64,000 nt of DNA from Thioalbus denitrificans (GTDB taxonomy: Bacteria > Pseudomonadota > Gammaproteobacteria > DSM-26407): contig NZ_QPJY01000009.1 in assembly GCF_003337735.1 (NCBI RefSeq), positions 1 through 64,000 on the forward strand, read 5' to 3'. Of this stretch, positions 59,419-64,000 are shown in pieces. Positions within the stretch are counted from its first letter, which is position 1. Each line of letters starts with the position of its first letter. Position numbers and translations under genes: made by a program. Under the pieces are notes generated by a model. The model did no database searches. It worked only from the letters and a program-made list of their open reading frames with translations, and was not told where the DNA came from.

Positions 59419-59821
59419 TCTCCATCTCCTCGCATATTGTTTTATGGATGTTTCGGGCCGGTTGTGGTCGCCGGCGAAGGAGAATGGAGCAGGACCCGTG
59501 CCATAATTACAATATCATTAAAAACAATAGGATAGGATTTGCCCGATACTCCCGCCGCACCGGCCTGGTTCGCGCCGCCTGCGGCCATGACATGGAAAAT
59601 ATTAAATAAAACAATAAGTAATGTATTTATGAAGCCTGGGTTCGCGGTGCGAAGTCCGGCTTCGCGGTTTTCGCCTCTGCCGTGACCGGGCCGTGCCGGG
59701 CGCCGGTCGGTTGTGGACCTTCCGCCGGCAATGAAACATCATGCACCGGAGGTGCCGGTGCCGTGCCGCAGCCGACTGGGCGGGCCGGCGGGCAGTGCAA
59801 GGACAGGGAGAACTCTGAAAG
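59419..59821. other. Divergent intergenic region (hydrolase / diguanylate cyclase)
   Basis: 403 bases. Besides the sigma54 promoter it contains two AT-rich patches, 59503-59535 and 59590-59630 (with TAAATA/TATTTA half-sites at about 59606 and 59627), separated by GC-rich DNA. These are candidate enhancer-type sites for the activator. 59640-59821 is GC-rich leader DNA before the cyclase gene, with no other gene visible. Confidence 0.55.
59488..59503 (-). promoter_or_regulatory. Sigma54 (-24/-12) promoter of the hydrolase operon
   Basis: On the minus strand TGGCACGGGTCCTGCT matches TGGCACG-N4-TTGCW at all but one position, with the invariant GG and GC ten bases apart. A start near 59477 would give a leader of about 59 bases to ATG 59418. 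The AT-rich stretch beyond (59505-59635, plus coordinates) could hold activator and IHF sites. Confidence 0.8.
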
Positions 59822-61285
59822 ATGTCGTGGGGGAAATCCGCGCTTTCGTTCCGCACGCGGCTGGTGGCCATCGTGGTCATGGTGCTGGCGGTGGGCTTCA
59901 TCACCACCAGCGCCATCAGCTTCAACGTCTCCAGGGAGAGCCTGCGTGAGACCATCGTCGTAAACGAGCTGCCGCTTACCAGCAACAACATCTACTCCGA
60001 CATCCAGGTGGACCTGCTGCGGCCGGTCTTCGTCTCCTCGCTGATGGCCAACGACACCTTCCTCAAGGACTGGGTGCTGGGCGGCGAGCAGGACGAGGAC
60101 AGGATCCGGCGCTACCTGAACGAGATCCGGCTCAAGTACGACGCCTTCACCAGCTTCTTCGTTTCCGAGCGGACCCGCAACTACTACCACTTTTCCGGGG
60201 TGACCCAGGTGGTGGAGGAGGCGGACCCCCGCGACGCCTGGTTCTTCCGCGTCCGCGCCATGGAAACGCCCTACGAGATCAATGTCGACCACAACGCCGA
60301 GCAGGGCGACACCCTGACCATCTTCATCAACTACCGCGTGCTCGATGAGAAGGGACATTTTCTCGGCGCCGCCGGCGTGGGCCTGCAGCTGGACACGGTG
60401 GCCCGGATTCTCACCCAGTACTCCCAGAACTACCGCCGGACCATCTACTTCGTCGATGGCGCGGGGCAGATCATGCTGCGCTCCGAGGGCGCCCGCATCA
60501 CCGTCGACGACATCCACCAGGCCGAGGGCATGGGCGAGGTGGCGGATCGCATCCTGGGGGCCGATCACACCTCCCTGAGCTACCGCAGCGGTGACGAGAC
60601 CGTCCTGCTCAGCTCGCGCTACATCCCCGAGCTGAAATGGTGGGTGCTGGTGGAGCAGAAGGAGGCGCAGGCGACCACGGAGCTGCGCCAGAGCCTCATG
60701 GTCAACTTCCTGGTCAGCCTGGTGGTCATCGGTCTGACCATCCTGATGGTGGTCTACACGGTCAACCACTTCCAGGCCCGGCTGGAGACGCTCGCCACCA
60801 CCGACAAGCTCACCGGCATCGGCAACCGCCAGGTTTTCGATATCAGCCTGGAGCAGAGCCTCAAGGTCATGCAGCGCTACGGCGAGCCCTTCTCGGTGTT
60901 CCTGTTCGACATCAACCGGTTCAAGACCATCAACGACACCTACGGCCACCTGGAGGGGGACCGGGTGCTGCGCATGGTGGCGCGGATGGGCAGCGAGACC
61001 CTGCGCGAGTCGGACCTGATCTGCCGCTGGGGCGGTGACGAGTTCATCGTCATCGCCCGCCAGTGCCGCCTCGAGGACGGTCTCCGGGTGGCGGACAAGC
61101 TGCAGCGGAGCATCGAGTCGACGCCGCTGCTGCGGGACGGCAAGGCGGTGACCATCACCGTGGGCATCACCGAGAGCCGGCCCGGGGACGATGCCGATGC
61201 CGTTCTGGCCCGGGTGGACCAGGCGTTCTACGCCGCCAAGCACGCGGCCCGGAAGGGGCAGGAATCGGTCGCGGAGCCGGGCTGA
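59822..61285 (+). CDS. Membrane diguanylate cyclase with dCache-type sensor
   Basis: 487 residues. Two membrane helices (LVAIVVMVLAVGFITTSAIS near 15-34 and NFLVSLVVIGLTILMVVYTV near 295-315) enclose a periplasmic dCache-like sensor (about 40-290; YRRTIYFVDGAGQIML, YIPELKWWVLVEQ). The cytoplasmic GGDEF domain begins at LATTDKLTGIGNRQVFD and has an intact GGDEF (404-408) with the RESD inhibitory site five residues before. It should make cyclic di-GMP from GTP under control of an outside ligand, with product inhibition. PilZ and glucan-synthase genes elsewhere in the window are possible outputs. Confidence 0.95.
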   Translation: MSWGKSALSFRTRLVAIVVMVLAVGFITTSAISFNVSRESLRETIVVNELPLTSNNIYSDIQVDLLRPVFVSSLMANDTFLKDWVLGGEQDEDRIRRYLNEIRLKYDAFTSFFVSERTRNYYHFSGVTQVVEEADPRDAWFFRVRAMETPYEINVDHNAEQGDTLTIFINYRVLDEKGHFLGAAGVGLQLDTVARILTQYSQNYRRTIYFVDGAGQIMLRSEGARITVDDIHQAEGMGEVADRILGADHTSLSYRSGDETVLLSSRYIPELKWWVLVEQKEAQATTELRQSLMVNFLVSLVVIGLTILMVVYTVNHFQARLETLATTDKLTGIGNRQVFDISLEQSLKVMQRYGEPFSVFLFDINRFKTINDTYGHLEGDRVLRMVARMGSETLRESDLICRWGGDEFIVIARQCRLEDGLRVADKLQRSIESTPLLRDGKAVTITVGITESRPGDDADAVLARVDQAFYAAKHAARKGQESVAEPG

Positions 61286-61359
61286 GGTCCGTCGGAGGCC
61301 ATGTCCGGAGCGCCGTGGACCGCGCCCTGGAGCAGTGAGCCGCGGGTCCGGCGCGGAAC

Positions 61360-61396
61360 AAAAAAAACGCCGCGTTCCGGGGGGAGGACCGCGGCG
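61360..61396 (-). terminator. Intrinsic terminator on the minus strand
   Basis: Read on the minus strand: CGCCGCG (61396-61390), a 15-base loop, CGCGGCG (61374-61368), then eight T (61367-61360). This is a textbook terminator for a leftward transcript, but no minus-strand protein gene lies to its right until the partial gene at 63896. It may end a small RNA from 61400-61711 or shield the cyclase gene from antisense transcripts. Confidence 0.75.
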
Positions 61397-61711
61397 CCAA
61401 GGGAGGGGTCGAACAAGCGCAATGACCGGAAGGCGGAACCGCGGTGGCGACCCGGTTGGCTCCGGGATCCGAGGGGGGTGCCGCCCCGCCTTCCAGTGAC
61501 CGCAAGATTGGACCGCCAATGGGCAAGCAGTGTGCATGAACCGGGGAAGTCGCCGCCGCCCGGTTGAACCGGCAGCGCGCGGGCGGGTCTTTCTGGTACG
61601 CTGTAACCGTTCCCGAACCCCGTCCCGCCCCAGCCGTCGTTCCGGGCCGGGGCATTTCAGCCTTGTTCCGTTACCGGTCCCCTGCGCCGGACGCACCCCC
61701 AAAGAGTTGCC
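61397..61711. other. Gap upstream of the MFS gene
   Basis: 315 bases with no supported protein gene. The part 61400-61580 could be a minus-strand small RNA ending at the terminator above. TTTCTGGTACGCTGTAACC near 61590-61608 may hold the -10 of a rightward promoter (TACGCT), though no good -35 is seen. Confidence 0.4.
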
Positions 61712-62914
61712 ATGGCAATCACTCCCTCCGTCCTCTTCACCCTGGGCCTGCTGGCGGGCCTGACCCCCTTCGCCATCGATCTCTACCTGCCCAGCATCCC
61801 CACCATCGCCCGGGACCTGGGCGCCTCGGTGGAGATGGCCCAGCTCAGCCTGACCGTGTACCTGGGAGTGTTCGCCGTGGGCCAGCTGTTCCTGGGGCCG
61901 GTCTCGGACGTGCTGGGGCGGCGCCGGACCATCCAGGGCGGGCTGGCGGTCTTCTTCCTCGCCAGCCTGGCCTGCGTGGCCGTGCCCTCCATGGAGTGGA
62001 TGCTGGCGGCGCGCGCGGTCCAGGCCGCGGGCGGCGCGGCGGTGGCGGTCACGGTGCCGGCCCTGGTGCGGGACCTGTTCGACAAGGACGAGTATGCCCG
62101 GGTCATGGGGCTGGTGATGATTGTGATGGCCATGGCGCCGCTGGTGGCGCCGATGCTCGGCAGCGCCATCGTCGCCACCGCCCACTGGCGCTGGGTGTTC
62201 GTGGCCCTGGCGGCCATCACCACCGCGGCCGCCGTCCTGTTCCAGGCACGGGTCCCGGAGACGCTGGCCGCCGCCCGGCGCCAGCGCTTCGACCTGGGGC
62301 AGATCAGCCGCAACTACCTGCGCCTGCTGACCCACGCCGCGGGGCTGGGCTACATGCTGACCGGGGGGCTGGCCTTCGCGGGCATGATGACCTTCATCGT
62401 CTCCTCGCCCTACGTCTACATGGAGCTCTACCACGTCCCGGCGCGCTACTACGGTTTCCTCTTCTCCCTGCACATCCTGGCGGCCGTCCTGGCGGGCTTC
62501 GTCAACACCCGCATCGTGCGCCGCCTCGGGGCCGAGCGGCTGCTGCGGATCGGTCTCGGCGTGCAGGCGACGGCCGCGCTGCTGCTGCTCGGGCTGGCGC
62601 TGGGCGGGGAGCCGCCCCTGTGGGTGGTGGCCGGCGCCTCGATGCTGTTCATCGGCACCAACGGCCTGGTGCTGGGCAACTCGCTGGCCGGGTTCATGGC
62701 CTATTTCCCGCAGCTGGCGGGGACCGCCTCGGCGTTCGCGGGAACCCTGCGCTTCGGCCTGGGGGCGCTCATCGGCACCGTGGTCAGCCTGGTGCACGAC
62801 GGCACCGCCGCGCCCATGCAGGTGGCGATGGGCCTGTGCGGGCTGCTCGCCGTGACGGTCTACCTGCTGCTCTGCCTGCCGGCCCAGCGGCGGCAGGCGC
62901 GCGCGGGTGCCTGA
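61712..62914 (+). CDS. Bcr/CflA-family MFS drug resistance transporter
   Basis: 400 residues with twelve membrane helices. Bcr/CflA marks are clear: LTPFAIDLYLPSIPTIARDLG at the first helix, QLSLTVYLGVFAVGQLFLGPVSDVLGRRRTIQGG (motif A) and the APMLGSAIVATAHWRWVFVALA region. These proton-driven exporters remove bicyclomycin, chloramphenicol, sulfonamides or other small molecules. It is followed closely by a P-loop ATPase gene on the same strand (41 bases), which may be in the same transcript. Confidence 0.95.
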   Translation: MAITPSVLFTLGLLAGLTPFAIDLYLPSIPTIARDLGASVEMAQLSLTVYLGVFAVGQLFLGPVSDVLGRRRTIQGGLAVFFLASLACVAVPSMEWMLAARAVQAAGGAAVAVTVPALVRDLFDKDEYARVMGLVMIVMAMAPLVAPMLGSAIVATAHWRWVFVALAAITTAAAVLFQARVPETLAAARRQRFDLGQISRNYLRLLTHAAGLGYMLTGGLAFAGMMTFIVSSPYVYMELYHVPARYYGFLFSLHILAAVLAGFVNTRIVRRLGAERLLRIGLGVQATAALLLLGLALGGEPPLWVVAGASMLFIGTNGLVLGNSLAGFMAYFPQLAGTASAFAGTLRFGLGALIGTVVSLVHDGTAAPMQVAMGLCGLLAVTVYLLLCLPAQRRQARAGA

Positions 62915-62955
62915 TTCCCTATAATCGGACCATCCGAATCCCCGGGGGAGAGTGT

Positions 62956-63810
62956 GTGAAGCTGACCGTCGAAGAGTTCCGCGCCTGGCGCAACCGCAGC
63001 GTGACCCTGCTGGGCATGTCCGGGGTGGGCAAGACCCGCCTCTCGTCCCTGCTGCGGCGCCACGACTGGTTCCACTATTCGGGCGACTACCGCATCGGCA
63101 CCCGCTACCTGGACGAGCCGATCCTGGACGTCATCAAGCAGCAGGCCATGCAGGTGCCGTTCCTGCGCGACCTGCTTCGCAACGACTACATCTACATCCG
63201 CAACAACATCACCGTGGACAACCTCGGCTCCGTGCTCAGCTTCGTGGGCAAGCCGGGCGACCCGGCGCGCGGCGGCCTGCCGCTGGCGGAGTTCGCCCGC
63301 CGCCAGGCCCTCTACCGCCAGGCGGAGGTGGACGCCATGCGCGACGTGCCCGAGTTCATCCGCAAGGCCCACGACATCTACGGCTACCCCCACTTCGTCA
63401 ACGACGTGGGCGGCAGCCTGTGCGAGCTGGACGAGCCGGGCATCCTGGATCTGCTGGCCGAGCACACCCTGTTCCTCTACATCCGCGTCACCCCCCGCGA
63501 CGAGGCGGAGCTGTTCCGCCGCGCCGAGGCCGATCCCAAGCCCCTCTACTTCCGGCCCGCCTTCATCGAGGAGGCCATCGGCGTCTACCTGGCGGAGCGG
63601 GAGCTGGATTCGGTGGCCCGGATCGAGCCCGACGACTTCATCCGCTGGGTCTTCCCGCGCCTGTTCCGCTCCCGGGTGCCCCGCTACGAGGCCATCGCCG
63701 CCGAGTACGGCTACACCGTCACCTCCGAGGAGCTGGCGCAGGTGCGCGACGAGCAGGACTTCATCGGGCTGCTGGAGACCGCCATCGCCCGCACGCCCGC
63801 GGCGGCGTGA
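62956..63810 (+). CDS. P-loop ATPase-like hypothetical protein
   Basis: 284 residues from GTG 62956 (GGGGGAGA upstream); the longer frame runs back through the MFS gene in another frame. A Walker A motif GMSGVGKTRLSSLL (near 19-32) opens a kinase-like fold, followed by FHYSGDYRIGTRYL, and VNDVGGSLCELDEPGILDLLAEHT near 160, where the Asp may serve as Walker B. I know this as a conserved proteobacterial ATPase without an assigned role. No membrane helix is seen. Confidence 0.82.
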   Translation: MKLTVEEFRAWRNRSVTLLGMSGVGKTRLSSLLRRHDWFHYSGDYRIGTRYLDEPILDVIKQQAMQVPFLRDLLRNDYIYIRNNITVDNLGSVLSFVGKPGDPARGGLPLAEFARRQALYRQAEVDAMRDVPEFIRKAHDIYGYPHFVNDVGGSLCELDEPGILDLLAEHTLFLYIRVTPRDEAELFRRAEADPKPLYFRPAFIEEAIGVYLAERELDSVARIEPDDFIRWVFPRLFRSRVPRYEAIAAEYGYTVTSEELAQVRDEQDFIGLLETAIARTPAAA

Positions 63811-63864
63811 CGCCGGGGGCTGACCGCCGTCCATCGCGGCGCCGGCCGAACGGGCAGTGTCCAG

Positions 63865-63888
63865 GGGGGGGCGGTCTCCCGCCCCCCC
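63865..63888. terminator. Terminator hairpin at the convergent end
   Basis: GGGGGGGCGG (63865-63874) and CCGCCCCCCC (63879-63888) form a perfect 10-bp stem with a TCTC loop, followed by TT. It lies between the ATPase stop and the stop of the minus-strand partial gene, so it may serve both. Confidence 0.75.
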
Positions 63889-63895
63889 TTCGCAC

Positions 63896-64000
63896 TCAGG
63901 CCGCCCTGATCTCCCGCCCGGAGTCCTCGCGGATCACCACCGTGCTGGCCACCGGCGTGATCTCGTCGGCCGGCATTTCCGCACGGCGGGCATGCTCCCG
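63896..64000 (-). CDS. 3' end of a protein gene cut by the window edge
   Basis: On the minus strand an open frame enters from the right edge and stops with TGA at 63896. The last 34 residues include AEMPADEITPVASTVVIRED and end SGREIRAA. The composition is protein-like, and the terminator hairpin directly behind supports a real gene end. Too little is present to name the family. Confidence 0.6.
   Translation of the reverse strand, partial: REHARRAEMPADEITPVASTVVIREDSGREIRAA

Noticed and set aside
59627-62797. A 1056-codon minus-strand frame opposite the cyclase and MFS genes
   Set aside because: Composition is His/Gln/Gly/Arg repeats typical of antisense frames in GC-rich DNA, with no domain; both plus-strand genes have complete motifs.

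Overview
The window is GC-rich (roughly 68-70% by eye in most genes) bacterial chromosome with dense genes, short gaps and strong Shine-Dalgarno sites. Gene content (FNR-like regulators, NdvB-type glucan synthase, CYTH-CHAD protein, sigma54 activator, Tat substrates, a carbonyl sulfide/carbon disulfide hydrolase-like enzyme) points to a gammaproteobacterium, plausibly a sulfur-oxidising Chromatiales/Ectothiorhodospiraceae-type organism. That placement is inference; there is no rRNA or tRNA in the window to confirm it.

Layout. 0-8 kb: a 7-bp tandem repeat, a CYTH-CHAD protein, a nested palindromic element, an SH3/CBS/LemA/DUF2207 gene group, a YdgA-like protein and a PilZ protein. 8-22 kb: a coiled-coil protein, two tandem FNR-like regulators, a substrate-binding protein whose permease and ATPase lie 7 kb away (19.3-21.0 kb), a divergent AcuI-like reductase/GntR regulator pair with a clear operator, an NdvB-like GH17-GT2 synthase, SelO and a quinone oxidoreductase. 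Copies of one dispersed repeat sit in the gaps of this stretch. 22-27 kb: an operon-like run of FKBP isomerase, DUF389 membrane protein, M48 protease lipoprotein and GH100 invertase, then a DUF4124 protein.

27-35.4 kb is an accessory region. A strikingly AT-rich two-gene Hachiman anti-phage system (hamA, hamB) is followed by a ~598-bp tandem duplication, each copy carrying an identical 46-residue secreted Cys/His peptide. Then come a lipoprotein, a Nudix hydrolase, an ankyrin protein and a REP-associated tyrosine transposase (RAYT) flanked by its REP-like sequences; the same REP-like sequence also heads each duplicated unit.

35.4-49 kb: GNAT, DUF4386, cupin and SnoaL-like genes; a single-chain PheS-FDX-ACB ligase-like gene preceded by a leader peptide and a strong terminator (attenuator layout); an alpha-carbonic anhydrase; an SDR; an acyltransferase; an acyl-CoA synthetase; and an operon of a methyltransferase and two nitrilase-superfamily enzymes (one Tat-exported) divergent from a CadC-like TPR regulator. 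51-55 kb: a copper-handling operon (Cys/His-rich exported protein, TolC-like protein, multicopper oxidase, cupredoxin). 56-59.5 kb: a COS/CS2-hydrolase-like beta-carbonic anhydrase, FmdB zinc ribbon, MerC-like membrane protein and a cysteine-rich sigma54 activator, with a near-consensus sigma54 promoter in front of the hydrolase. 59.8-64 kb: a diguanylate cyclase, an MFS drug transporter, a P-loop ATPase and the end of a gene that runs off the window.
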